NCBI GenBank assembly: GCA_026214975.1
Contig: JAOBSW010000523.1
Location: 124,001-188,000 of the forward strand
Length of the DNA: 64,000 nt
Direction: 5' to 3'
Origin: Gentiana macrophylla
Lineage: Eukaryota; Streptophyta; Magnoliopsida; Gentianales; Gentianaceae
The notes beneath the pieces were generated by a model, which worked only from the letters and a program-made list of their open reading frames with translations, was not told the origin of the DNA and did not search any database. Numbering within the stretch: the first letter of the stretch is position 1; each line of letters starts with the position of its first letter. This document shows positions 34,231 to 45,410 of this stretch, piece by piece. Both the position numbers and the translations under genes were made by a program.

Positions 34231-35568
34231 TCAAATCCTTCCCGGTTTTCTTTCCTTTGGAAAAGAGTCTGTTTCCTCTTTTATGAAATATTCCGCCTGA
34301 TACCAATTCACCAGGTCTGTGAACTTGGTTTGTATATTGTACGGAATACATATATCCTGATTCTTTTCCTCATCTTCTTGTATATATATTTTGTAGATGT
34401 GGTTTTGATATATTAATTCATGACGCAGCCATGAGAATGTGAGATGGTTCTTTTCCCAAAGATTGAAGGCGATGGTTCTACTTCTCCATCTATCTATCTG
34501 TAGTCTTTTTGGATAATTGCATTTTATCATATATTCTAACTCTCCATTGTACCAGTTTCGTGTTGCTTGGTTGACCTGATATTTTTCTAGGAATATGATA
34601 TGCTTTGCAGGTTCAAAGATATGATCTATCCATTCTGGAGATTTTGATTCGATGTTTGCCACCACGCCACATTGGACAGAGCTGGAGGAGGATTGTTGTG
34701 ATAGTATTTGGAAATCATTGATGATTTGTTTAAATTTGCTCCCCAGACAGCAGTTAGATATTGTATTAGGATGGAAGAGAATAAAATCGATCAATCCAAA
34801 GTCTAGGAGAGTTTGTATTGTAATTGTTTCTCCTTTGAACATTGTTCCATCTTGGTGGTGTATATTAAATTGCTAAAAGTCAATTGCACACTTATTTATC
34901 TTGTAATCTAGCGTGCAGCTACATGGTTGTCGTATACATTACGAATTTGTGGCATTCTTTTGTCCTGCTATGGTAGTATTCTTGTTGTATGAAGATTCCT
35001 TTAATACATAACTTTTTTTTAAGATGAAATCAAGAAATTCATGTATCTTTTCTTCCCTTGCTTCGAAGTTTTGTCGTGCAATGTTGAAGATATGTTGCCT
35101 TATTGTAACTGGTAATCCGAGTATTTGTGAATGAGGATGAAAAAATGTTTTTACTGGATCAAGAGGAGCTGATCCATAATCTTTTGATAGGTTTATGACA
35201 AGTCTATTTTTGAGATCAAGTATCTCTTTTTGTAGTTTATGATAGTATATTTGGAGGGAATTTTTCTTAAAACTCACCAGCGGCATATCGGACAAGTCAC
35301 TGATCTCAGTTCTAATGACTTTCTCAATATAGAAATTGGCTCTATGTTTTCTAAATGCCAATTTTTTAGCTGGTGCTATTGTATGAAATCCGTAGAATAT
35401 AGGATCAGGAACATTAATTGATTCTTTCACATGTGACCATGTTTTATATATTCCAGGGGTTTTACCCTTCAATACCACAAAGTATTTAAAGTTACTTTTG
35501 GTGATAAAATATTTCTCAACATCTTGTAGACCTTTCATGTATCTATCTTTATCATCCCTGCTTTGGTT
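34231..35568 (-). pseudogene. TAV/viroplasmin-like protein (copy A3)
   Basis: One minus-strand frame in two open pieces (35538-34939, 199 codons; 34842-34231, 203 codons) split by stops between 34938 and 34843. It starts with the viroplasmin domain (YFVVLKGKTPGIYKTWSHVK, GFHTIAPAKKLA). C-terminal blocks are TIQTLLDFGLIDFILF, SPEWIDHIFEPAKHIIFLE and DRWRSRTIAFNLWE. It is more like the B-unit TAV than A1 is in this last block. Upstream, only one TAA (35587-35589) separates it from the protease in the same frame. Confidence 0.78.
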
Positions 35569-35586
35569 AAGATGGTCAAGCAGGTT

Positions 35587-36156
35587 TTATTGATCTTTTG
35601 TTAATATATTGCCTTTTGTGCTTCTATATTTTCTTCTATGCTTGGAAACTTTGAAGACTGGTTTCATCTGTAATGAATTTTGCTCTTTAGCCAAAAGTTT
35701 TGGCTGAGATGCTTTATTATTATTAGGACTTTGTATCAACGGTTTGTCTTTTGTGGGTGTTTCAACAAAATCAAAATTTATAGTTTCGCTTCCAATATCA
35801 AAGTAAACAGATTTATTTCTGACTGTGTATGGTGTTATTAGTGCAATGAATGGTGTTCCTAATATTACTTTGTGATTCATATTTTTGATGAGGACGAAAG
35901 ATATTTTTAACAAAAATCCATCTTTAGATTTTGATGCCTCAACCTTGGAATCAATTTGTAATTTAGAATTATTAGCAGTAGATAATTGATCAATGGTCTT
36001 TTGTCGGAAGTTTTTGGGTACTAGATCTGGTTGTATGCAATTAAGATCTGCCCCTGTATCAAATAACGAAATTGTTTCGATATGGAAGTCTTTAGAGAAA
36101 TATATTTTGATTTTCATTAAATATTGTTTTGATGTAATTTCTTTAAGGATGAACAA
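35587..36156 (-). CDS. PR: Aspartic protease domain (copy A3), open
   Basis: A 189-codon open frame on the minus strand. Catalytic motif SLFDTGADLNCIQ (residues about 30-42), then VILGTPFIALITPY. Length and order match a retropepsin plus a Lys/Gln-rich tail. The tail leads straight, in the same frame, into the TAV region after a single TAA (CAA in the other copies). It would process the polyprotein. It is the best-preserved PR in the window. Confidence 0.8.
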   Translation of the reverse strand: MFILKEITSKQYLMKIKIYFSKDFHIETISLFDTGADLNCIQPDLVPKNFRQKTIDQLSTANNSKLQIDSKVEASKSKDGFLLKISFVLIKNMNHKVILGTPFIALITPYTVRNKSVYFDIGSETINFDFVETPTKDKPLIQSPNNNKASQPKLLAKEQNSLQMKPVFKVSKHRRKYRSTKGNILTKDQ

Positions 36157-36409
36157 GAAGTTTTCTGTAACTTTCTCAATTTCAGGATCATCATCCTTAT
36201 CAGAAAGATTGTTATTATCGTTATTTAAGAAAAGGATATTTTTTATTTCTTCAACCTCTCATTTTCTATAATCCCATAAATCCTTCAATTCCTCTTTAAT
36301 TTCCATTATTTGTTCTTGGAGTTTATTAAGTGTAACGTCATCCTTGGGTTTCGTTTTAAGGATCTCTGTTAAGTCATAAGGTTTTCTTGGACTAACAGCT
36401 AACCTATTT

Positions 36410-38174
36410 TCATTTTTTCCTTATGGGGTCTAAGATTTTTTCAAGGTAGATTTGTTGAAGGTTAGGATCACTTAGATTTTTTAACACTTCAATTTGGAAT
36501 TCCTGGTCCTTGGTAAGAACATAAATATGTTCTCCAGAGTTAGAGGCATCATGTTGACGTGTTTCCTCATTATCAGAAGAAGAATCCGTCTCAGACAAGT
36601 CATTGAGTAGTACTGATAACTTATTTGCTACCTCTTCCTCTATATTTAACTCTTGTAGTTTTTTATTAAACCTACAGTAGTTTTTCAGTATGTCCTTTTT
36701 TATGACATTTATAACATTCAATATCTTTATACCACGGTTTGGTATCTTGTCTTGGTTTGGCATCTTGGTGCCTCTGGTGATAATCCCCTTTAGGCTTTTG
36801 AGGCTTCCTCTTCGGGTATTTCTTTTTGAAAGGTTCTTTGTATTGTTTGTTGCTACAATCCCCTTTAAATTTTAAAACAGGTTTTTGTTGATCTATATCA
36901 GACCGTGTACAAAATGTTCCTAGTTCTTGTTTAGTTTGCTTTAGCTCCCATTTTAGGTGCTTTTGAAGTTTTAAGTCTTGACATATTTTTAATCCTTCTT
37001 GCTGGGTTAAACAAACTAACTGTCCGTAGGTGAACTCATCATAGGGAATTATTTGTTTACAACAATTTTCTCGGATCTTATTTCTGACCTTCTCTCCAAG
37101 GAGTGTTTGTAATCCGGCTAAGAATTTTTCTTTCCAAAATGGTTGGTTGGAGTCTTCTCTAAGCATTACTCTTGTTAGGAAGGTATTCTTGTAATACTGG
37201 AAATCACTTAGTTTTCTGCACCTAAGGTTAGATAGTAATTCCGCATTTTTATGCCTTATGTGAGATGGATCTCCTATGAAATATATAGAAATTGATAGAA
37301 TAAGGGTGTCAACAGCATTTCGCTCCGCAAACCCACTAGAATTAATGTAAGTTTCTCCTCTGTCATTAGTTTTTACAGAATTGAGAATTCCATCTTGGTT
37401 TGTTGGGGTTAGGTAGAAATCCCACCATCCTTTTAGTTGTCCCGAAAAACCTGATATAATTGTTTCTGCTATGGTTTTATCAGATACATTTATATCATGT
37501 TTTCTAAAAATTTTAGCATACATGGTCATCTGTTGTAGTATGCCAAGTATCTCATATTCTTATTTTCCATTTATGTTCCAATCATATATATAATCACTGC
37601 TAAACTGTGGTTGTGATATTGGTTTGACAGTGTATAGATCTCGAACAGAATCCCATTCAATCTTATTGATCAAATTTTCTCCTTCTTGGAACTGTTCTAT
37701 TGTTTTATCAGAATCTGAACTGGAACCATGGTCTAGGGTATTTATCCTTTTATTTGAAGAGATTTCAGCTGTGTCAGGAACCACATTGGTGTGACTATTA
37801 GTCATAGCCTCATTATATAGTTCCTCTTTAATCTTTTTTATAGTTTCCAGATATTCAGAATGATTATCATTGAATTTTTTTCTACCCTCTTTAGATATTT
37901 GGAATGGTTTGAAGACGGGGTCTTGGTGTCTATTGGTAGAAGTCGTAATAATAGACTGGTTTTGAACAAGATCCTCAATCCTGTCAAGAAGTTTTCCTAC
38001 TGTTTTGAGATGGATGTTGGTATAATTTAGTTGTTTGACTATATCCTTCCCCTCCTTATCACTAGGATCTGTTGGGTTACTAATAGGTATAGCTTCAACT
38101 TGTTCCTTCTCTATTCGTAAGATTATTCCTTGTAAAGGAGGATGAATAGACGAGACCTTTATAGCTTTATCCAT
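36410..38174 (-). pseudogene. CP: Coat protein with zinc knuckle (copy A3)
   Basis: Minus-strand pieces 38174-37560 and 37529-36672 are in one frame, split by a TAA at 37562-37560 (TCA in A1); 36763-36410 is in another frame. They hold the coiled-coil start (VGKLLDRIEDLVQN), the capsid core with GFSGQLKGWWDFYLTP, GDPSHIRHKNAELLSNLRCR and a basic Lys/Pro tract. The zinc knuckle CYKCHKKGHT is broken by a frameshift just before its last Cys. More diverged in sequence from A1 and A2 than they are from each other. Confidence 0.82.
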
Positions 38175-38540
38175 GGTTTCCCATTATACAATTCCTTTTT
38201 TCTCAGATACTGGATTAACAGTATTATTAAAAGGATAATCAATGGAGTTTTCAGAACAATATATTTTAAACCAATTGAAGAACAATATATTGACTTTTTG
38301 TTTTATCACAAAATCATAAAATTGTTCTTGAATATATTGTCTTGTTTTTATGAAATTTTTTAAGAACCATATTCTTTTGATGTGGTTATGTTTAGCAACA
38401 AAATCATCATGGAAAAACTTCTTGTCGATCTTGAACTCCTTTTCTAGTACATTTAAAATTTTCCCAATATTTTCTGATACAGAGGAATAAGAGGGACTAG
38501 TGGGAGTATTACTGAGATCTTCATTAGATGTTAATTTGGA
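38175..38540 (-). pseudogene. Linker module between MP and CP (copy A3), broken
   Basis: The minus strand carries degraded matches to the KRLWFLKNFLEIRQ and NILFFNWFKIY block (about 38380-38250) with frameshifts and stops. Same position as 8308-8700 in A1. Confidence 0.55.
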
Positions 38541-39550
38541 ATAGGTAGTTTACTAGAGTAATCAATCTTCCTAATATGGGAATTTGGTATAACGGAGGTT
38601 GATTTCCTATGCTTGATTAGCGTGTTTGGTTGAAAAGTTTCTTGTGGGTTAAGAATACCTTGGTCAGAGATGACTTCAGGTTCCCTATGGCTTTGAGATT
38701 TTGTGAAAGAAATACCAACTCTTCCATCTTCATATTCCGTAACATAACTAAGTTGATTGTTTGGCCTTAAGTTGTTACTAGAAGATGGTTTGGTTTCTCC
38801 TTCGAGGAATCATTCATCAGGAATAGTTATGTCTTTCCATTGAATAGTTCTAGGAATATTAGCATTTTCACGAGAAAAGTCTGTTTGTAACAAAAGGGTT
38901 GATCCTTTTGGACATGTATTTCTTGCCCTGGTTGCAAAAGCTGTCATCATTGTCTTATAGTATAATCTATAGATGATTGCAATAGGTATAGATCCTTCAA
39001 GCATTCTATAATTATGAGTCTTTATTTGGAAGACTAGACTTTTAAGAACATTTTTGTCTGAGAGTGATACTGATAGGTTTGGAAAACAATTAAAAGATAT
39101 AGGTCTTGTACAAAGACTAGACTCAATTGAACTGAGAAGGGAATCTTCATAGCTTGTATGCCTAGCGTCCCTGAGCATGACCAGAATAGGAGTATTCAAG
39201 CCTTCTTTTGTGAGGGGTTTAATTCCAACCTAAACTAAACCAATATTTTTATATCCATACTTTCGTTCCCTGTGTTTTTGTATAGTTTTGGGAGTAAGTA
39301 GGCTAATAGTTTCAGAGGGGTTTTGTATTAGTATATCCATTTATTCTATTTTAACGGTATAATCAGATATTATAGGACACCAGGTTTTATAGATATGTTT
39401 TTTACTTACCATAGGAATTTTCCAATTATCAATTGACTCATTAAAATCTTCTATAACGTATTCTTCACTGTTTATTATCTTAGTTGAACGATTACTAGAC
39501 TGAATTGAAACAGAATCAGACGAAGTAGAGCCAGAGTGGTGCGAATCCAT
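38541..39550 (-). pseudogene. MP: Movement protein (copy A3)
   Basis: ATG at 39550 on the minus strand. Pieces 39550-39341 and 39199-38810 share one frame and are split by stops (after YTVKIE, and before GIKPL). LVMLRDARHTSYEDSLL and AIIYRLYYKT are intact. A further stop follows IPDE (TGG to TGA). The C-terminal part differs more from A1. Confidence 0.82.
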
Positions 39551-39979
39551 CTATGCTTCTCAACCTATTATATGGGGCTTGATTCTTACTACGGTTCTGA
39601 ACAAAATAAGGATAAAATGCCTTCACCGAGGACTTACTACGCTTTTATACCGTTCGGGGCAAATATGCTTATAAGAACACAATCCTTTCTACAACAAGGA
39701 CGAGACGCGGTATGCAGACCTCTACACCACACACACACTACCCGCCGTGGCTCGATGCGAGCGGATTGAGCCACGATGGGGTAGTGTTGTGTGTGGTGTA
39801 GAGGTCTGGTATAGCCTGCGTCTCGTCCTTGTTGTAGAAAGGATTGTGTTCCTGCGAGCATATTTGCCCCGAACGATACAGAAGGTGTTGTAAGTCCTCA
39901 AGTGAAGGCAGTTTATCCTTATTTTGATCAGGGACCGTAGTAAGAATACAAGCACCATATAATAGGTTGAGAAGCAGAG
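39551..39979. repeat. Head-to-head leader junction inside the PBS
   Basis: Inverted leader of A3 (39551-39753) meets direct leader of B2 (39768-39979). Each arm ends in the last five bases of the PBS (GGCTC at 39749-39753, GAGCC at 39768-39772), with 14 unmatched bases between. The first eight PBS bases are missing on both sides. No gene. Confidence 0.75.
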
Positions 39980-40777
39980 ATGGATTCGCACCACTCTGGC
40001 TCTACTTCGTAGATCTAACTAGGAAGATAACGAACGGAGAAAATATTGATATATAAGATTATCAATTTACGATTGGTAAACTGCTAAAAATTGAACAGTC
40101 CTGAGAATAATAAAGAGTTCAAACCTGATAAACAATTCATTCACAATGATTTTTGTGCTGATTATAACCTAGAGAAAAGAATATGGTTTTTCAAAAACTT
40201 CCTTAAAACTAGACAATATGTTCAAGACAAGTTCTATGAAATTGTCTTCGAATATAGGGTCAATATTCTATTCTTTCAATGGTTTGAAATCTATCCATAT
40301 GAAAATTCTATCAATTATCCTTTTAAAAACTCTCTTGATTTTTCTATTCCTTCATGGAAGATAATTATTGATTCTAAGAAAAAATCGTATCATCATTTAG
40401 CTTTACATAAAGCGATGAGTAACGGCAAAACCTATTACACAGAATCAACAAAGAAAGAATCATATGTCTGTGAGAAAAAGGATAGAATAAATAAACAATC
40501 TTTAGGTCAAAAGGCCATCCCTATTCCTCCAACTTTCCAAAGTGAAATAATTAAAACAGGAATAGAAACGACTGAGCCAATTAGAAAGGTTTTGGAGAAT
40601 ACTGTAAACTCTGTAGAAACCTCACAAGGCAATCATTCCTTTATGAACAGATAACTACTAGAGCAATTCTAGTTGAATATACATAAGTAATAATACACAT
40701 GATGAGAAGATAATTCAAATTCCAACACAATCGTTGTTGATAGAGTTGGCTAATAAGGAAACTAAGAAAGATAATAC
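39980..40777 (+). pseudogene. Unit B (copy B2), N-terminal region and linker module, first part
   Basis: ATG 39980 reads MDSHHSGSTS and stops at once (TAG 40010-40012), because about 28 bases present in B1b are missing. An open frame at 40091-40654 (187 codons) carries the linker module (KRIWFFKNFLKTRQYVQDKF, NILFFQWFEIYPYENS) and the Ser/Thr-rich tail. It is then cut by the solo LTR at 40778. Matches 48300-49070. Confidence 0.7.
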
Positions 40778-42639
40778 CGTTGGTCCCTTAGAAAGGCTAA
40801 CACAAGGTTAGAGGGGGGGGGGGTGAATAAACTTGTCACCAAAAACATTCCTTAAGCTGGATTTTAAACAAATTATGGTTCAGTTAAAACTTGTGTGGAG
40901 TTAGGCTGACTGAGCTGAGTTTAAGTCAAACTGACTTAATCAAAACCGAGTCAACCGGTAGCGGATATAATTCTAGCCTTTTTCTTGATCTTGTTATTCT
41001 TTTATGAAAACTGAGTGTGGTAAATCGAATTACGATGAATGTCGGTTTAGAACTGTGAAGTGTATAACAATCAATTATTAAAATGTTGTAAGTAAATGCT
41101 GAGTAAGTAAATAAATGCGTAAAGTAAATAAGGCAAATATTATAGAGTTTCCAGGTAGTGTAATCCTGTACGTCCTCTCTTCCCCTGTGGTGTGGAGGAA
41201 AATTCCACTAGAACTTCTTGAGGTGAACTGTTACAAAAAGTCCTAAACAATAGTCCTTGGCTAATCCCTAGCTTCTCTATCTAAACAGTTGTAGAATAGG
41301 TAGAGTTGTTGTTCTTCAAATGCTTGAACACTGGTCCTTAGAGGGTTGAATTGCCTCTTCACCAGCTACCACCACAAACACACACGCTGATCGTCTGTAA
41401 TAACTCGCCCTTGACAAAAACCTTCCCGGTTTGCTTCACAGTCTGAACCTTTGATATATAATCAAGGTTGGATTGAGAATCAATGAATTGATTCTTGTTT
41501 GTGGTTCATCAAAGTGTCTGATCCTTGATAAATTCTTTGTAGCTTGAACACTTGAAGAAATTCTTGATATGATCTTGTTATAGCGCAGAGATGATAGCAA
41601 TTCGAATGATTAATGCACAAGTTAATTCTAGTTAAATCTCTGTGTATCTATGTATATAATCCTTGGTGCAAAGTCCTCTATTTATAGTGTGAGGTCCAAC
41701 GTTCATTTGGCTTGAATTCGAATTGTATCAACGTCTATCTTGTAACGGATATATTTTCTGACCGTTCTGTTGTGTCAGTATTTCATCCAATAAAATTGCT
41801 TCCTTTATAACGTTCGACTGTACTATCAGCTTGTTGGATGACTGACATATAAAACTGAGTTTCCTTATCAGTTTTATATTGAGATTATCACTTGTCAGTT
41901 TCTTGATTGACTTGGAGCATTATCTGAGATTTTACTCTTCTTTAAATATCAGTACTCCAGTTTTTCATCTGATTATATTTGACTTAATCAGAGTACACCA
42001 TGACTCATTATCTTCTAAGAATTCATTGTCCTTATAATTCTTAGGTCTTCATACAAGATCCATAAAGTCAGTTCAGGTCACCACAATCTTGCCTGAAGTG
42101 TAACTTTACAGTCTCAACGTAGTCTTTATAACTGAGTTTGAGCCCTCAGCTCTTCAATCTTCTGTAACTGAGTCTGTGACCCTCAGTTCTTCAATCTTCT
42201 ACAACTCAGTCTGTGACCCTCAGTTCTTCAATCTTCTATAACTGAGTCTGTGACCCTTAGTTCTTCAATCTTCTATAATTGAGTCTGTGACCCTTAGTTC
42301 TTCAATCTTCTAGATAAGCCAACTGAGTCTGTGTCCCTCAGCGAGCTTATCTTCTTCAGTTTCATATAGATGTAGTCTGAGTCAGTTTGTTTCTCTTGAT
42401 GATTTCTAGTTTTCTAAATGACTTCCAGTTTTCAGTTTTACGACACACTAACTATTACAGTGCTTGTCTGATGTAACCTATACAAATATCAGACTCTAGT
42501 AAAGCCTAAACATTCAGTTCTAGACATCTTTTAGCTTTTCACTATAACAACTAGCTTCAGCACTTCATCAATAAGGTTAAGGTAATACTTAGAATAATTA
42601 TGATGAATTATCATCAAAACATAAATTTTATTCCCAACA
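40778..42639. mobile_element. Solo LTR of a retrotransposon, inserted in unit B2
   Basis: 1862 bases with GTTGG...CCAAC near the ends, flanked by AATAC (40773-40777 and 42640-42644); the viral sequence is continuous across it. The first base of the expected TG appears changed to C. No coding frame. It contains a G-run (about 40811-40822) and a tandem repeat (42129-42330). The family is uncertain; a Copia/Sirevirus-type LTR is my guess. Confidence 0.6.
42129..42330. repeat. Tandem repeat of about 37 bases inside the solo LTR
   Basis: Around five units of the form ACTGAGTCTGTGACCCTCAG plus TTCTTCAATCTTCTA, the first and last diverged. Confidence 0.75.
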
Positions 42640-43391
42640 AATACCAAAACAATAGTCCTAAAGCAAGACACTGTTGAAACCGAAGAGTCCAGTAAGGGTC
42701 AATTGGTTTCTATTAGCCAACATGTTCCTCCACGAATTCTCATCAGTACAACACCCATGTCTCTTGACGTGTATGATAATAATCTTACATTTGATGTGAA
42801 CAAAGGCCTCAATATCAACCGAAAACATATTATGTCCACAAATCTGGACATAGTTATTGGAAATAAATTGGATCATTTACAACAAATTAATCCCGACAAG
42901 GAAACTTTGAAAGGATCTTTAAACTTTATTAATGATTCATTTATCTTAAATCTTGATGATTTCCAAACCACTTTTCATTTGGAAACATCATTCAATACTA
43001 GACTATTTTGGAAAGTAAGATCTCTGAAGAAATTATTATTTCTTTTAAAAAGAAATTTTGAAAGATATAAGGTTTTAAATGACTACTTCTTTAAAGCACA
43101 ATATATTGCACTATAAATGAAAGAGATAATCACAGTAATACTTATTTTTACTTAATCACCTTTCTTTCACATAGGCAATATATTAAAATATGTTTTAATA
43201 AGATATATAAAACCTCTATTTTTACTAATGTAAGAAACATTCGTCCATCTAACAAAAAGGATGTTATCCCAAGATTTGTTGGTCTAACTAGGTGCACTAG
43301 TTACAATCCTTTTGAATATTGCTTAACAACCTATTATGTTGACAAGAATATTTTTAAAGGATTTATCTTATACCAAAGTCATACTAGACCA
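42640..43391 (+). pseudogene. Unit B (copy B2), linker tail after the solo LTR
   Basis: Resumes the frame broken at 40778. Open piece 42703-43116 (VNKGLNINRKHIMSTNLD, then TFHLETSFNTRLFWKVRSLK). It ends at a stop caused by a one-base loss relative to B1b. The next stretch (43117-43391) matches B1b 49520-49810 with a compensating one-base gain, and contains IRPSNKKDVIPRFVG in broken frame. Confidence 0.6.
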
Positions 43392-45410
43392 ATGAAGGTT
43401 CTTTACAATATGCGTCATAACTGGCTTGAAGACGCTAATATACATCAGCCAAATAGATTATGTGGTCATGATAAATCCAAAATCTTCATAAATTACTTTG
43501 GTACTATCAAAGATGAAGAAAGGATTTTTCAAAATACAAAACCACATTATCAAAATAACATTGGAAAAAACAAAATTCACCATTCGTACTATGTTCAAAA
43601 TCCCAAAAAAGGACTATATACTTTTCCTAGATTAAACAATTCAACAAGATGTTTAGGAAAATCCGATAATGATAAAAACACATATTTTCTTAAAAGATAT
43701 ACGATGTTATGTTTTAAGTTAATAAATACCTTGTTACTCATTATCAATTTTATACTTGTTTATGATCAAAGAGGAAGGCATGTCCTCTATCATCCCTTCA
43801 TTATACAAGTTGGTGTCCTTTGTATAAAACGTCATTTTAAGTCTATTAGTAACCTTTACACCGACATTATAAATACCTGTATAAGATATCATGTCAGTGC
43901 TTTAATAGAAACTTATGAAAGGTTTTCTTTGAAAAAACTTGGATTAAATAAAAAATCTAATATCCAAGCCTTAGAGTTAAACAATAATGTTTCTTTAAGA
44001 AATATTTGTATCGTTGATTCACTCCAAATATTAATGCTAAAGATACTTATTATAACCTGTAATATCATTAGCATCAATTCAAAGGTTCGGTTATGGATAG
44101 CAATTAAACAACAGGCTAGAGTTCCAAAGAACCATTTTATTCATAAACATAACATTGTTAAAAATGTAGAATCCACTTCTTTAAAAGTATCAGAAGTGAT
44201 GAATCAGTCTTTAAGATTCAAAATTCTTCAACTAAAATTACATATCAATATCATCATGAATAGGTTACTTGTCAAAAAAGTAATTAATATTCAAGGCATG
44301 GTCCAACAAAAACATATACTATCCAAAGGTAATAATCCTTTAATTTTCCAAAATATATGTGCTTTACTACTAAGTCTCTATTCCAAATTCAATATAAAAT
44401 CAAGATTCTGGAAAAAGCTAAATACTTACAAGAGGAACCATATTCTATTTGGACTATGTAAACGGAATATGCATTTTGATTCAAATAACCACTATCAGAT
44501 AAATATTGGTAAGGGTTTTTTAGATTTCATGAAATTATCTTATACCAATAATCATATAACACCAAAAAAGGAGAATATTAAATATTTTAAAACATTCCTT
44601 TATGACAAAAGGAAAGTTTTGAATATATCAAAACCGAGTTCTGATCAAAAAAATATATCAAAGACAATAAGCACGGAGGAAAGGTCTTGTCAATCGCTAA
44701 AAGCTTCGTCACATATTTCCTTACAAGATTTGAGGTGTGTTCCTAATTGTGGAAGATATCCCAACCATATTCATAATTCCTTTATTTTTTATCAATATGG
44801 ATTGATTACTATAAACAGGAGACATGGAACATATTACCACAAATCTAATGACAATATTTCAGACTCTACGAATAATAGAATCTCTGAGGAAAGAACAAAG
44901 CGATCTATTATCATGAAAGATCTGACTTGTATTGTTTATCAAGAACAATACATATTACAAAGAAATGATTCTATTCAAATAGCTTCCTACTGGTTTATAT
45001 GGGTTCAAATCCTATTGAACACCTGGCCACTATTGAAATCTAGGATTCAATGTAAGATACATATGAAATCCAGATATTGGTTACTAATGAAATCTAGGAT
45101 TCTATGTAAGATACATATGAAATCCAGATACTGGTTACTTATGAAATCTCGGATTCTATGTGAAAAACATATGCAACCCAGATACTTGTTACTGATCAAA
45201 ATCAAAAATACAATTATGATCTTCAGATTTCTGTATCTCCAGAAGGAATACATGATATATTCATCTTCTCATGTAATAATGAATACCTTCATACAGATGA
45301 AATACAAGGAAGGATTACCATCACTACAATCAGAAGATATTACTTTCACAAGGTCCAAAAAAGAAATAGATGAGTTCCTCAAAGAATGGGGGAACAAGGA
45401 GGAGGCATAA
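43392..45410 (+). CDS. B-specific central protein (copy B2), long open frame, unrecognised
   Basis: A 672-codon open frame in very AT-rich DNA, so it is not a chance frame. The protein is rich in Lys, Ile, Asn, Leu and Tyr and basic overall. I see no catalytic motif: no YxDD, no DTG, no zinc knuckle, no NTP-binding loop. A hydrophobic run FKLINTLLLIINFILV (near residue 110-125) could be a membrane or amphipathic segment. A block near residues 547-600 holds three 18-residue repeats (KSRI-CKIHMKSRYWLL). The stop at 45408-45410 is followed in the same frame by the viroplasmin domain, so the original product was longer. It replaces CP-PR of unit A. The true N-terminus lies upstream; Met 43392 is internal to the homologous frame of B1b. 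Confidence 0.6.
   Translation: MKVLYNMRHNWLEDANIHQPNRLCGHDKSKIFINYFGTIKDEERIFQNTKPHYQNNIGKNKIHHSYYVQNPKKGLYTFPRLNNSTRCLGKSDNDKNTYFLKRYTMLCFKLINTLLLIINFILVYDQRGRHVLYHPFIIQVGVLCIKRHFKSISNLYTDIINTCIRYHVSALIETYERFSLKKLGLNKKSNIQALELNNNVSLRNICIVDSLQILMLKILIITCNIISINSKVRLWIAIKQQARVPKNHFIHKHNIVKNVESTSLKVSEVMNQSLRFKILQLKLHINIIMNRLLVKKVINIQGMVQQKHILSKGNNPLIFQNICALLLSLYSKFNIKSRFWKKLNTYKRNHILFGLCKRNMHFDSNNHYQINIGKGFLDFMKLSYTNNHITPKKENIKYFKTFLYDKRKVLNISKPSSDQKNISKTISTEERSCQSLKASSHISLQDLRCVPNCGRYPNHIHNSFIFYQYGLITINRRHGTYYHKSNDNISDSTNNRISEERTKRSIIMKDLTCIVYQEQYILQRNDSIQIASYWFIWVQILLNTWPLLKSRIQCKIHMKSRYWLLMKSRILCKIHMKSRYWLLMKSRILCEKHMQPRYLLLIKIKNTIMIFRFLYLQKEYMIYSSSHVIMNTFIQMKYKEGLPSLQSEDITFTRSKKEIDEFLKEWGNKEEA
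45030..45191 (+). repeat. Three in-frame 54-base tandem repeats in B2
   Basis: Units start at 45030, 45084 and 45138, each coding 18 residues (LMKSRILCKIHMKSRYWL type). The B1 copies hold a single unit here (MKSRILCGKYIKSRYWL near 4060-4110), so the expansion is specific to B2. Confidence 0.85.

Noticed and set aside
42129..42330. CRISPR-like array
   Set aside because: The units are contiguous tandem repeats without unique spacers, in plant DNA.
40778..42639. Host intron or gene interrupting unit B2
   Set aside because: It has flanking AATAC duplications and near-terminal GTTGG/CCAAC, and no coding frame; an LTR insertion fits better.
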